Positions 1 through 8,262 of a stretch of 64,000 nt of DNA are shown here, in pieces (position 1 is the first letter of the stretch; the number at the start of each line of letters is the position of its first letter). The stretch spans positions 372,001-436,000 of the forward strand of contig CCMQ01000006.1 in the NCBI GenBank assembly GCA_000751835.1, read 5' to 3'. Under the pieces are notes generated by a model that had not been told where the DNA came from, ran no database searches, and worked only from the letters and a program-made list of their open reading frames with translations. A program made the position numbers and the translations under genes. Source of the stretch: Necropsobacter rosorum. GTDB taxonomy: Bacteria > Pseudomonadota > Gammaproteobacteria > Enterobacterales > Pasteurellaceae.

Positions 1-681
1 ACAAGCGCCGAGATCCACGCCGTACATATTGGCGTTGAAATGTCGCGCTTCTTGATTGCGCGGGATAAAAGTCAGAATGGCTTCTTCCAGCTTCAGCGTC
101 GAACGACTCGGCGCCTGCGGCGGAAATTTCAGCCGCGCAATACCCATCGAATACGGCGAATGATTGTGGTTATAAGAATAGCCCACATAACAGCTGTCGC
201 TGCGCAGGAAAAAAATATGCAAAGTCAGACCGCACTTTTCGCCCTCTTCAACCTGTAGCCAGCCTTGTTTTTTCAATGCGCTGCGCAGCGGCACGGTAAA
301 TTTGCGGCAAAAGGCGGACAGCGCCTTGGCGTCATTGGTATCGGCCGTTTCCACCCGAAGGTCAGCGCTTTGCGACAGCGGAATCTGTGCGGCAATGCGC
401 TGATATTGCGCGATAATCGGCGTAATGCGATCCGCCGGCGACAGATCCGACAATAACGCCGACACCACTATCATCTGACGGGCGAAAATCAGCCGCTTAA
501 AAGGCAGCTCGCGCGCCAGACGATCCGCCTCACCGGCCTGATAACATTCGAAAATCACATAACCGCTGTTTTGCGCAATTCGGGCAAAGCCGAATACGCC
601 CAGTGTCGCCGCTTGATCGGTCATTTCTGCCGCGGCTTCTTTTTCAAATCCGGCGCGGCAATATAAAGCTAATTTATTCAT
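1..681 (-). CDS. rlmM: RlmM, 23S rRNA C2498 2'-O-methyltransferase (3' end beyond window)
   Basis: Partial gene read from the ATG at 681 leftward; 227 codons are open to the edge and the C-terminal third of the usual ~360-residue protein is missing. The protein methylates the ribose of C2498 of 23S rRNA using SAM. The N-terminus (MNKLALYCRAGFEKEAAAE), the central AFCRKFTVPLR and RLKFPPQAPSRSTLKLEEA segments are characteristic of RlmM, covering the N-terminal ferredoxin-like/THUMP part; the last visible residues (YGVDLGAC) are the start of the SAM-binding Rossmann fold. The start overlaps the end of gcvA by 8 bases with only a weak ribosome site, which suggests translational coupling. gcvA and rlmM are also close neighbours in enterics. 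An uptake signal lies inside the gene near 228. Confidence 0.93.
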   Translation of the reverse strand, partial: MNKLALYCRAGFEKEAAAEMTDQAATLGVFGFARIAQNSGYVIFECYQAGEADRLARELPFKRLIFARQMIVVSALLSDLSPADRITPIIAQYQRIAAQIPLSQSADLRVETADTNDAKALSAFCRKFTVPLRSALKKQGWLQVEEGEKCGLTLHIFFLRSDSCYVGYSYNHNHSPYSMGIARLKFPPQAPSRSTLKLEEAILTFIPRNQEARHFNANMYGVDLGAC

Positions 682-1582
682 TCGTTTCGCTCTGCTGCAT
701 GCTGTCGATAATCCAGTCGCGAAATGCCGCGATCTGCGCATCGTTGGTTTTATCCAATCGGTTGATCACATAAAAGGATTTGGGATCTTTGAAATTGGTC
801 GGCAAGACGATTTGCAGGCTGCCGTTATTGATTTCCTGCTGCGCCAGCACCCGGTTCGCCAATACGATGCCCTGACCGTGTACCGCCGCCTGCAGCGCCA
901 TAAAGGTATGACTGAATAACGGCCCGTGTTGAATATCCAGGCCTTCCAGCTGTAAATAGCTGGCCATATTCTGCCAGTTATCGCGGGTATAAATATGAAT
1001 TAAGGTATGCTTTTTCAGATCGTCCGGTGAGTTTACCGGTTGCTGCGCTAATAATTTCGGCGATGCCAACAGCAACAAATTTTCTTCCGCCAGTTTTTCC
1101 ACCTGCAGATTGTCCCAGTTTCCACGGCCGTAATAAATTGCCACATCCACATCCTTGTTGAGCAATCCTTCATCCTGATCCACCCCTTTTAAGCGCACTT
1201 CAATATCCGGATGCAGGCGGTTGAATTCGCTCAAACGCGGCACCAGCCATTGAATGCCGAAAGTTTGCGGCACGCTGATGGCCAAATGTTTATCATTTTT
1301 CTGTGCCAGTAAATTGGCCGTCGCATCCGCCAGACGGTGCAGGATTTTCGTCACGTCGGTAAAATAGGCTTTGCCGAATTCGGTTAATTCCAGTGAACGG
1401 TTTTTGCGTTTAAACAGCTCAATGCCTAAAAAATCTTCTAATAGTTTTATCTGATGGCTGACCGCCGCCTGCGTAACAAACAGTTCGTCCGCCGCTTTAG
1501 TAAAGCTTAAATGGCGGGCCGAACATTCGAATGCTTTCAGTGAATTCAAGGGAGGCAAACGTTTATACATAAATCTTCCCAA
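674..1582 (-). CDS. gcvA: GcvA, LysR-type regulator of glycine cleavage and of GcvB
   Basis: 302 residues, full length for a LysR-type regulator. An N-terminal winged helix-turn-helix (about residues 10-68, with KAADELFVTQAAVSHQIK) is followed by a two-lobed effector domain. It is colinear with E. coli GcvA over its whole length (KRLPPLNSLKAF, ARHLSFTKAA, DVDVAIYYGRGNWDNLQVEKL). In enterics GcvA activates gcvTHP with glycine and represses it with purines, and it drives the divergent small RNA gcvB. That small RNA is visible here on the other strand, which supports the assignment strongly. A second in-frame Met (residue 6, MYKRLPP) aligns better with the enteric start. The gene overlaps rlmM by 8 bases downstream. 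Confidence 0.95.
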   Translation of the reverse strand: MGRFMYKRLPPLNSLKAFECSARHLSFTKAADELFVTQAAVSHQIKLLEDFLGIELFKRKNRSLELTEFGKAYFTDVTKILHRLADATANLLAQKNDKHLAISVPQTFGIQWLVPRLSEFNRLHPDIEVRLKGVDQDEGLLNKDVDVAIYYGRGNWDNLQVEKLAEENLLLLASPKLLAQQPVNSPDDLKKHTLIHIYTRDNWQNMASYLQLEGLDIQHGPLFSHTFMALQAAVHGQGIVLANRVLAQQEINNGSLQIVLPTNFKDPKSFYVINRLDKTNDAQIAAFRDWIIDSMQQSETNE

Positions 1583-1658
1583 TAATAAAAATTTAATTTA
1601 TAATAAGTTACTGATTTTCGGATTAGTTTTTCTAATACTTCAAATAAAAAAATATCCA

Positions 1659-1687
1659 TTGTTCAATCCGGACTACCTCTCTACAAT
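1659..1687 (+). promoter_or_regulatory. Predicted gcvB promoter
   Basis: TTGTTC at 1659-1664 and TACAAT at 1682-1687 with a 17-base spacer, placing transcription start near 1694-1697, exactly where GcvB-like sequence begins. The AT-rich stretch just upstream, between this promoter and gcvA, is where GcvA would bind for the divergent pair. Confidence 0.7.
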
Positions 1688-1696
1688 ACGCGCCAT

Positions 1697-1875
1697 ACTT
1701 AATGATTGGTAATTCCTTACTGGTTAAAGAGTTTCGGACTTAAGTATGATGTTGTGTTTGCATATTGTCCGGGCAACCGGACAGAGTAACTGATAAAGTT
1801 ACTCATTTCACTTCCTGTATATTTTTTAAACCTTATTTAGGTTATACGCACCGCTCTGTTGAGCGGTGTTTTTTT
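1697..1875 (+). ncRNA. gcvB: GcvB small regulatory RNA
   Basis: About 179 nt, divergent from gcvA as in enterics. Three GcvB hallmarks are visible. First, the GU-rich R1 seed TGATGTTGTGTTTGCATATTG near 1747-1767 that pairs with Shine-Dalgarno regions of amino-acid and peptide transporter mRNAs. Second, the conserved single-stranded element TTTCACTTCCTGTA (1806-1819, R2/R3-type). Third, a terminal hairpin CACCGCTC-TGTT-GAGCGGTG followed by eight T (1849-1876). Internal stems GTCCGG-GCAA-CCGGAC and AGTAAC...GTTACT also form. GcvB is Hfq-dependent and represses amino-acid uptake and biosynthesis genes. It is immediately followed by ilvE, itself a branched-chain amino-acid gene. Confidence 0.9.
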
Positions 1876-2027
1876 ATCTGCGCATACTACCACAATCTCG
1901 CCGACATTTCCGCGCCAAATTAAATAAATTGATAAAATTCCCCGATTTTCCCTTGAAACGGTTTTCAACCTTCAGAGAATGGTGTAGATTAAATTCATCG
2001 CATCGTATCAATGTTTAAGGAAAGAAA

Positions 2028-3047
2028 ATGAGTAAAAATATCGATTGGCAAAACTTAGGTTTCGGTTACATCAAAACCGATTACCGCTATCTCGCCTACT
2101 GGAAAGACGGAAAATGGTCTAAAGGCGAATTAACTCAAGATAATCAATTACATATCAGCGAAGGTTCGACCGCACTGCACTACGGCCAGCAATGCTTCGA
2201 AGGGTTGAAAGCATACCGCTGCAAGGACGACTCAATCAATCTGTTCCGACCGGATCAAAACGCACTGCGTATGCAAGCCAGCGCACGCCGTTTATTAATG
2301 CCCGAAGTGCCGGTGGAAATGTTTATCGATGCCTGTAAACAGGTGGTGAAAGCCAATGAAGAGTGGCTTGCCCCTTACGGCACCGGCGCAACCTTATATT
2401 TGCGTCCGTTTTTAATCGGTGTCGGCGACAATGTCGGCGTCAGCCCTGCGCCGGAATACATTTTCTCCATTTTCTGCTGTCCGGTGGGCGCTTATTTCAA
2501 GGGCGGTCTGAAACCGACCAATTTTATCGTTTCCGAATACGATCGCGCCGCACCGCACGGCACCGGCGCCTCAAAAGTAGGCGGCAACTATGCGGCCAGT
2601 TTGTATCCGGGTAAAAAAGCCAAAGAACGCCATTTCAGCGATTGTATTTACCTTGACCCGGCCACACACACTAAAATTGAAGAAGTGGGTTCCGCCAACT
2701 TTTTCGGCATTACGCGAGACAATAAATTCGTCACGCCGCTATCGCCGTCGATACTGCCGAGCATTACCAAATATTCCCTGCTGTATTTAGCCAAACAGCG
2801 CTTAGGTATGGAAGCGGTTGAAGGTGATGTTTACATCAATGAGCTGGATCAATTCAAAGAAGCCGGCGCCTGTGGTACCGCTGCGGTCATCTCGCCGATC
2901 GGCGGCATTCAATACGGCGACCAGTTCCATGTTTTCCATTCCGAAACGGAAGTCGGCGAAGTTACTAAAAAACTTTATGACGAACTGGTCGGTATTCAAT
3001 TCGGCGATATTGAAGCCCCGGCGGGCTGGATCGTCAAAGTGGAATAA
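2028..3047 (+). CDS. ilvE: Branched-chain amino-acid aminotransferase
   Basis: 339 residues, a fold-type IV PLP aminotransferase of the larger (type II, Haemophilus/eukaryote-like) BCAT group rather than the ~309-residue enteric IlvE. It carries out the last step of valine, leucine and isoleucine synthesis (2-oxoacid plus glutamate) and the first step of their breakdown. The Schiff-base lysine is Lys183 in [14 protein letters not shown]; the PLP phosphate-binding loop is the [11 protein letters not shown] segment near residue 285. The ribosome site AAGGAAAG precedes the ATG. It stands alone between gcvB and a strong terminator. A symmetric element TTGAAAcggtTTTCAA lies at 1953-1968, close to a possible promoter (TTTTCA, 17 bases, TAGATT at 1985-1990). 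Confidence 0.95.
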   Translation: MSKNIDWQNLGFGYIKTDYRYLAYWKDGKWSKGELTQDNQLHISEGSTALHYGQQCFEGLKAYRCKDDSINLFRPDQNALRMQASARRLLMPEVPVEMFIDACKQVVKANEEWLAPYGTGATLYLRPFLIGVGDNVGVSPAPEYIFSIFCCPVGAYFKGGLKPTNFIVSEYDRAAPHGTGASKVGGNYAASLYPGKKAKERHFSDCIYLDPATHTKIEEVGSANFFGITRDNKFVTPLSPSILPSITKYSLLYLAKQRLGMEAVEGDVYINELDQFKEAGACGTAAVISPIGGIQYGDQFHVFHSETEVGEVTKKLYDELVGIQFGDIEAPAGWIVKVE

Positions 3048-3066
3048 TCCCTAGTTTTGAAACCTA

Positions 3067-3095
3067 AAGATTGGATTACGATCCAATCTTTTTTT
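3067..3095 (+). terminator. ilvE terminator
   Basis: Perfect 10-bp stem AAGATTGGAT/ATCCAATCTT closed by a TACG tetraloop and followed by a run of T residues; ends the ilvE transcript. Confidence 0.9.
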
Positions 3096-3171
3096 CCGCA
3101 AAATACCCCTATCCAAGCGACATGATATGTTTTAAAATAATTGCGAATTATCTCTTGTTGACCGAATTTCT

Positions 3172-3723
3172 ATGAAATTGAATTTCCCTACCATTCTGAC
3201 ATTATTTCGGGTCGTGCTGATCCCTTTCTTTATTATTGCCTTTTATCTTCCTTTCACTTGGGCGCCTCTTGCCACCACCATTATCTTCTTCATTGCGTCC
3301 GTTACCGACTGGTTCGACGGCTATCTGGCGCGGAAATGGAATCAAAGCACGCCGTTCGGTGCCTTTTTGGATCCCGTTGCCGACAAAGTGATGGTTGTTG
3401 CGGCACTTGCTTTAGTGATGGAATATCAACATTCTTTCTGGGTCACCCTGCCTGCCATTATCATGATTTCCCGCGAAATCATCATTTCCGCCTTACGGGA
3501 ATGGATGGCGGAAATCGGCAGTCGCAGCAAAGTGGCGGTCTCATGGCTGGGCAAAGTCAAAACCGCCTCACAAATGCTTGCGCTGGGCGGCTTATTATGG
3601 CGTTATAACGTACTGATGGAAATCGCCGGTATTATTTTCTTATATATCGCCGCCATTCTCACCGTCTGGTCAATGCTGCAATATCTAAAAGCCGCCAAAG
3701 GCAACCTGCTGGACGGTCAGTAA
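3172..3723 (+). CDS. pgsA: CDP-diacylglycerol-glycerol-3-phosphate 3-phosphatidyltransferase
   Basis: 183 residues, usual family length. An integral inner-membrane enzyme making phosphatidylglycerol phosphate from CDP-diacylglycerol and sn-glycerol-3-phosphate, the committed step to phosphatidylglycerol and cardiolipin. The CDP-alcohol phosphotransferase signature D-G-x2-A-R-x8-G-x3-D-x3-D is complete at about residues 48-70 (DGYLAR ... GAFLDPVAD), followed by several hydrophobic helices. The N-terminus [20 protein letters not shown] is typical. As in E. coli, tRNA-Gly and tRNA-Leu genes follow directly. Confidence 0.96.
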   Translation: MKLNFPTILTLFRVVLIPFFIIAFYLPFTWAPLATTIIFFIASVTDWFDGYLARKWNQSTPFGAFLDPVADKVMVVAALALVMEYQHSFWVTLPAIIMISREIIISALREWMAEIGSRSKVAVSWLGKVKTASQMLALGGLLWRYNVLMEIAGIIFLYIAAILTVWSMLQYLKAAKGNLLDGQ

Positions 3724-3860
3724 ACCACCTTTTCCGGTATTTTATTCGTCAATACCGATAAAAGTGCGGTCGAAATTCAAGCGGTTTTTCATATCAAGGC
3801 ATGACCAATAAGACCATGTTTTCTTTTTAGACAATCGAACTTAAAATCTTCAGTTTCTAT

Positions 3861-3888
3861 TTGACTAATGATAAGAAATCCGTACAAT
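3861..3888 (+). promoter_or_regulatory. Predicted promoter of the tRNA operon
   Basis: TTGACT at 3861-3866 and TACAAT at 3883-3888 with a 16-base spacer, start near 3895, about 33 bases before the first mature tRNA. Near-consensus elements fit stable-RNA transcription. Confidence 0.65.
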
Positions 3889-3927
3889 TCACCACGTTAT
3901 TTAACGGCAATGATAATTGCTGACGAT

Positions 3928-4003
<76 letters not shown>

Positions 4004-4006
4004 CTC

Positions 4007-4093
4007 GCCCGAGTGGTGAAATCGGTAGACACAAGGGATTTAAAATCCCTCGGCTTTCGGGCTGTGGCGGTTCAAGTCCGCCCTCGGGCACCA
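4007..4093 (+). tRNA. tRNA-Leu (anticodon TAA)
   Basis: 87-nt class II tRNA with a long variable arm and encoded CCA. Acceptor arms GCCCGAG/CTCGGGC pair, and the anticodon loop TTTAAAA gives UAA, decoding UUA/UUG. Only three bases (CTC) separate it from tRNA-Gly, so both are cut from one transcript. It corresponds to enteric leuZ; the tRNA-Cys that lies between the two in E. coli is absent. Confidence 0.97.
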
Positions 4094-4122
4094 TTTAAAA
4101 CAATTGATAATTCAATAAGATA

Positions 4123-4144
4123 GTCGCGTAACGCGGCTTTTTTT
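4123..4144 (+). terminator. Terminator of the tRNA operon
   Basis: GTCGCG-TAA-CGCGGC stem (one G-U pair) followed by seven to eight T residues, 30 bases after tRNA-Leu. Confidence 0.8.
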
Positions 4145-4260
4145 ATGCCCAAAATTCGACATCTTTTTAATATAAAATTGCTTTGGTGGTTAGTTCAACT
4201 ACTATTTTCATTCCTGAACAATATATCGATCAAATTTGCAAATCTGACGACATTAACAAT

Positions 4261-4310
4261 AAAAAAACCACCGATAAACCCAACTGATTACTGCCGGATT
4301 TATGGGTGGT
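4261..4310 (-). terminator. Terminator of the AhpD-like gene
   Basis: On the minus strand, ACCACCcATAAA and TTTATcGGTGGT pair over 11 of 12 positions and run into seven T residues, 33 bases past the stop codon at 4343. Confidence 0.75.
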
Positions 4311-4342
4311 GAAATGACAGAAATAGGTATTGATAATAATAA

Positions 4343-4678
4343 TTACCGCTGCGTTTCAACCGCTTCTAGGGCGCGCAGGGCGTAGGTGTAGGCGGCGCCG
4401 GCGTTCAGCGAAATGGCGGTGGCCAGTGCACCGGCGATTTCGCTTTCGGTTGCGCCGGCTTTGGCTGCGGCGGCGGCATGTACGCTGATACAGCTTTCGC
4501 AGCGGGTGGTAATGGCCACGGCAAGGGCGATCAGCTCTCTGGTTTTGGCATCCAGCGCTTCTGCCGCGGCAGCCTGTTCAAGGGAGCCGTAAGCCTGAAG
4601 CATTTTCGGATGATTTTTACCCAATTCGCCGAATGCTTTTTTCACCAGTGCAGTATGCGCTTTCCAATCTTTAAACAT
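4343..4678 (-). CDS. AhpD-like carboxymuconolactone decarboxylase-family protein
   Basis: 111 residues from the ATG at 4678, chosen because AGGAGAG lies at the correct distance (an in-frame upstream Met at 4723 has none). A single CMD domain with the AhpD redox signature C60-x2-C63-x3-H67 (CESCISVH). Family members are small all-helical proteins forming oligomers with peroxidase or disulfide-reductase activity; the substrate here is unknown. An alanine-rich C-terminal helix follows the active site. It is divergent, 93 bases away, from an RclR-like AraC regulator that is its likely controller. Function as a thiol antioxidant is inference. Confidence 0.88.
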   Translation of the reverse strand: MFKDWKAHTALVKKAFGELGKNHPKMLQAYGSLEQAAAAEALDAKTRELIALAVAITTRCESCISVHAAAAAKAGATESEIAGALATAISLNAGAAYTYALRALEAVETQR

Positions 4679-4738
4679 AATTTTCTCTCCTATTGTGTAA
4701 AAAACGGTGCTATTATTATGCAAATTCAGCGGTAAATC

Positions 4739-4768
4739 TCGTCAAATCGTATCAATTCATCGTCAAAT
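4739..4768. promoter_or_regulatory. Paired direct repeats, probable AraC-family operator
   Basis: TCGTCAAAT occurs at 4739-4747 and again at 4760-4768, exactly 21 bases apart (two helical turns), in the 93-base gap between the divergent AhpD-like gene and its AraC-family neighbour. Direct repeats at this spacing are the usual layout of AraC-family half-sites. The second copy ends just before the regulator ATG at 4772, so binding could also block its own translation start region. Confidence 0.5.
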
Positions 4769-4771
4769 ATT

Positions 4772-5680
4772 ATGGATATTCTCGAACAACTTATTTCCTT
4801 AGCACAGGTTTCAGGGCAGGTAGATATTCAATGCCGCTTGCAGGGAAGCTGGTATATGCGCCACGAAGCGCAAACGGCCTGCGCGATTGCTCACATCGTC
4901 ACGCAGGGAAGCGGCTATTTAAAAATCGATGGGCAAAAACAACCGCACTTACTCAAAGCGGGCGATGTGATCTTTTTCCCGCGCGCGGTAGGACATACGC
5001 TGAGCGACCGGATCGATCCGACAGGCCACAAAACCATTCCGCAAACCACACAAAACGGCGCGTTTATATTAAAACACAGCGGTGACAACTCCCCCGATTT
5101 CAGCTTATTCTGCGCCCGTTTCGACTACGAACCGCAAGCCGAATTATTCAGCAATTTACCGCAAGTAATTTTTCTGCATATTGATGCGGAAAATCTCTTA
5201 ACGCCCTTAATTAAGGTGTTGCAAAATGAGGCCGAAACCCCATCGATGGGGGCAACACTGATTATTCATGCGATTTCTTCGGTATTGCTGGTCTCTCTAC
5301 TACGCGCCTATATGCAGCAGGGGCATAGCATGACGCTGAGCGGAACCCTGAACGGCTGGCAGGATCGTCGTCTGCGACGGCTGATTCAGATGATTTTAAC
5401 CCAGCCGGAACAAAACTGGTCCGTGGAACAAATGACACATACCGCAAATCTCTCACGAGCGCAACTGATGCGTTTGTTTAAGCAGAAAATGGCGGTCAGC
5501 CCCCACGCTTTCGTACATAAAACCCGCTTACAAAAAGCGGCGCAGCTGCTGAAACAAAGCAACGAATCCATACTGTCAATCGCGCTGTCTTGCGGGTTTC
5601 AGTCGGAAACCCATTTCGGCAAAGCGTTTAAAAAACATTACCACATCACACCGGGACATTACCGAAAACTGAAAAAATAA
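4772..5680 (+). CDS. AraC-family regulator with cupin domain, RclR-like
   Basis: 302 residues. The N-terminal half is an AraC-associated cupin (GDVIFFPRAVGHTLSDR around residues 64-80). The C-terminal ~100 residues hold two helix-turn-helix motifs (NLSRAQLMRLFKQKM and ILSIALSCGFQSETHFGKAFKKHYHITPGHYR). The overall layout and the N-terminal segment match E. coli RclR, the reactive-chlorine sensor. Cys21 and Cys114 sit where I recall the redox-active cysteines of RclR, an alignment made by eye. The divergent gene encodes an AhpD-like thiol protein instead of rclABC, so the regulon is probably different. Sensing of oxidants is inference. Confidence 0.85.
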   Translation: MDILEQLISLAQVSGQVDIQCRLQGSWYMRHEAQTACAIAHIVTQGSGYLKIDGQKQPHLLKAGDVIFFPRAVGHTLSDRIDPTGHKTIPQTTQNGAFILKHSGDNSPDFSLFCARFDYEPQAELFSNLPQVIFLHIDAENLLTPLIKVLQNEAETPSMGATLIIHAISSVLLVSLLRAYMQQGHSMTLSGTLNGWQDRRLRRLIQMILTQPEQNWSVEQMTHTANLSRAQLMRLFKQKMAVSPHAFVHKTRLQKAAQLLKQSNESILSIALSCGFQSETHFGKAFKKHYHITPGHYRKLKK

Positions 5681-5933
5681 TACCGCACTTATCACACATG
5701 CAACCCGTATGTGAAGAACCGGCTTCTCTTTGCTTATCTGTTTTTTCTTTATTTTTTAATCAGTTACAAATCAATTTACCGTATTTTTCAATATGCCGTT
5801 CTTTTCAAATTGCTCTCGGCCTGACCAAGCATACCCCGATTTCAGTAAATACCCTCGGCATAATAGTTGATATAATTAGTCGGTTATTTTTATATAGCAC
5901 CTGTTGAAGTTTAACAATGATAAGGAGTTAGTT

Positions 5934-8177
5934 ATGGGACAATATAAAAAACTCTGGTACACCTTGGTTGCCGTGTTGATCGGCGCATTCTCAATCCTCG
6001 GTTACTATGGTTTTGAAATTTATCGCGAAGCACCGCCGATTCCGGAAAAATATATCACGGAAAACGGCGAAACCGTCTTTACCAAAGCGGATATTCTGCA
6101 CGGTCAAACCGCCTGGCAAACCACCGGCGGCATGCAGCTCGGCTCCGTATGGGGTCACGGCGCTTATCAGGCGCCGGACTGGACGGCGGACTGGCTGCAC
6201 CGCGAGCTGGTCAACTGGCTGGATATTACGGCCAATCAGGAATTCAGCAAACCCTTTGCGGATTTAAGCGAAGATCAGCAAACGCTGCTGAAAGCGCATT
6301 TGATGAAAGAATACCGCAAGAGCAAAGTCGATGAAAACGGCAACGTCGTACTTTCCGCCAACCGTCTGCAAGCCATCAACCGAACCGCACAATACTACAT
6401 TGATTTATACGGTAACGAGCCAAGCCTGCACGGCACGCGCGAACACTTCGCCATGAAAGAAAACACCTTGCCGAATTTGCAGGATCGGCAGGATTTGACG
6501 CGTTTTTTCTTTTGGACCGCCTGGACAGCGTCCGCCGAACGTCCGAATACGGATGCCACCTACACCAATAACTGGCCGCATGAACCGTTGATTAACAACG
6601 TACCGACCGCGGAAAATATCATCTGGTCGATTGCCAGCATCGTTTTTCTGATTGCCGGTATCGGGGCGATGGTGTGGATTTGGTCGTTCAAAAAACGGGA
6701 AGATGAAAAAGATCCTCTGCCGCCGAGCATTGATCCGCTCAGTAAAATTTCGCTCACTCCGTCTCAAAAAGCGTTGGCTAAATATTTATTTACCGTACTG
6801 GCGCTGTTTATCGCACAAATCACGTTCGGTGCGATTCTGGCGCACTACACGGTGGAAGGTCAGGAATTCTACGGCATCAATATTTCCGAATGGTTCCCTT
6901 ACTCGTTAATCAGAACCTGGCATATTCAGGCCGCACTTTTCTGGATCGCCATGGCGTTTCTGGCGGGCGGTCTGTTTCTGGCGCCGATTATCAACGGCGG
7001 CAAAGATCCGAAATATCAGAAACTGGGCGTCGATGTGCTGTTCTGGGCGCTGGTGGTGCTGGTCGTCGGTTCCTTTACCGGCAGCTTCCTCGCCATTTCT
7101 CACCTGATGCCGCAGAAACTCAGCTTCTTGTTCGGTCATCAGGGTTATGAATACATTGACTTAGGCCGTTTCTGGCAAGCGGTCAAATTCGCCGGCATCC
7201 TGTTCTGGCTGGTATTAATGTTACGCGGTGCAATCAACGCCTTTAAGCAGCCGGGCGATAAAAACCTGTTGGCATTATTCTTCGCCTCGGTGATCGCTAT
7301 CGGCTTGTTTTACGGCCCTGCCTTGTTTTACGGCGAACACACCCATTTATCGGTGATGGAATATTGGCGCTGGTGGGTGGTGCATCTGTGGGTGGAAGGC
7401 TTCTTTGAAGTATTCTCCGTGGCGGCACTGGCCTTTATTTTCGTTAATCTCGGTCTGGTTTCACGACGTACCGCGACCGTTTCCACCATCGCTTCCGCCT
7501 CGATTTTCTTAATCGGTGGCATTCCGGGCACGTTCCACCATATCTATTTTTCTGGGGCGACCACGCCGATTATTGCGGTGGGCGCGTCGTTTTCCGCGTT
7601 GGAAGTGGTGCCGCTGGTTCTGCTCGGTTACGAAGCCTGGGAACACTGGTCGCTGCAAAATAAAGCGCCGTGGATGCAACGTCTGCAATGGCCGATCTAT
7701 TGCTTCGTGGCGGTGGCGTTCTGGAATATGTTAGGCGCCGGGGTGTTCGGTTTTCTTATCAACCCGCCGATTTCGCTCTACTACATTCAGGGCCTCAATA
7801 CCACGCCGGTACACGCGCACGCCGCCTTATTCGGGGTGTACGGCTTCCTCGCGCTCGGTTTTTCATTTTTGATCGCACGCTATCTGCGCCCGCATGTTGA
7901 GTTTAACGATCGCTTAATGAAATTCGGCTTCTGGGGATTAAATCTGGGTTTGGTGCTGATGATCTTTACCAGCCTGCTGCCAATCGGTTTGGTGCAGGCA
8001 TTCGCCAGCATGAAAGAAGGATTATGGTATGCCCGCAGCGAAGCCTTTATGCAGCAGCCGCTGTTTACAACCCTGCGCTGGGTGCGTATGATCGGCGATA
8101 TGATATTCATCTGCGGCGGATTAGCCTTCTTCTGGCAAATGATGCTGCTGGTATTTAACAAAACATCACAACGCTGA
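5934..8177 (+). CDS. norB: Quinol-dependent nitric oxide reductase (qNOR)
   Basis: 747 residues from the ATG at 5934, which has AAGGAG six bases upstream; a TTG ten codons earlier is not favoured. It reduces 2 NO to N2O with quinol electrons in the inner membrane. Order: one N-terminal membrane segment (about residues 7-29), a periplasmic domain of the single-chain qNOR type (GQTAWQTTGGMQLGSVWGHGAYQAPDW) that lacks heme c CxxCH, then about twelve membrane helices of the heme-copper oxidase family with conserved His (HLWVEGFFEVF, GTFHHIYFSG, HAHAALFGVYGF). No norC is present, as expected for qNOR. It stands alone and ends at a hairpin shared with dmsC, suggesting NO detoxification rather than denitrification. 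Confidence 0.96.
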   Translation: MGQYKKLWYTLVAVLIGAFSILGYYGFEIYREAPPIPEKYITENGETVFTKADILHGQTAWQTTGGMQLGSVWGHGAYQAPDWTADWLHRELVNWLDITANQEFSKPFADLSEDQQTLLKAHLMKEYRKSKVDENGNVVLSANRLQAINRTAQYYIDLYGNEPSLHGTREHFAMKENTLPNLQDRQDLTRFFFWTAWTASAERPNTDATYTNNWPHEPLINNVPTAENIIWSIASIVFLIAGIGAMVWIWSFKKREDEKDPLPPSIDPLSKISLTPSQKALAKYLFTVLALFIAQITFGAILAHYTVEGQEFYGINISEWFPYSLIRTWHIQAALFWIAMAFLAGGLFLAPIINGGKDPKYQKLGVDVLFWALVVLVVGSFTGSFLAISHLMPQKLSFLFGHQGYEYIDLGRFWQAVKFAGILFWLVLMLRGAINAFKQPGDKNLLALFFASVIAIGLFYGPALFYGEHTHLSVMEYWRWWVVHLWVEGFFEVFSVAALAFIFVNLGLVSRRTATVSTIASASIFLIGGIPGTFHHIYFSGATTPIIAVGASFSALEVVPLVLLGYEAWEHWSLQNKAPWMQRLQWPIYCFVAVAFWNMLGAGVFGFLINPPISLYYIQGLNTTPVHAHAALFGVYGFLALGFSFLIARYLRPHVEFNDRLMKFGFWGLNLGLVLMIFTSLLPIGLVQAFASMKEGLWYARSEAFMQQPLFTTLRWVRMIGDMIFICGGLAFFWQMMLLVFNKTSQR

Positions 8178-8184
8178 TTTATCC

Positions 8185-8206
8185 ACTGCCCCGATTACGG
8201 GGCAGT
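8185..8206. terminator. Hairpin between norB and dmsC
   Basis: Perfect 9-bp stem ACTGCCCCG/CGGGGCAGT with loop ATTA just after norB; flanking T/A runs are short, so it may serve either convergent transcript. Confidence 0.6.
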
Positions 8207-8262
8207 TTACGTTTAAAGTGCGGTCGGATTTTAAACGGTTTTTTAACGCCGTTCTCAACCGG

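Noticed and set aside
40..456. Two plus-strand open frames opposite rlmM
   Set aside because: Antisense shadows of the clearly recognisable RlmM coding sequence.
5750..5780. Possible FNR site before norB (ATCAA half-site)
   Set aside because: Only one half matches TTGAT-N4-ATCAA; no NsrR or NorR-type palindrome could be identified either.
5698..5907. 69-codon open frame between the AraC regulator and norB
   Set aside because: No domain or ribosome site; it ends at the norB leader and is probably noise.
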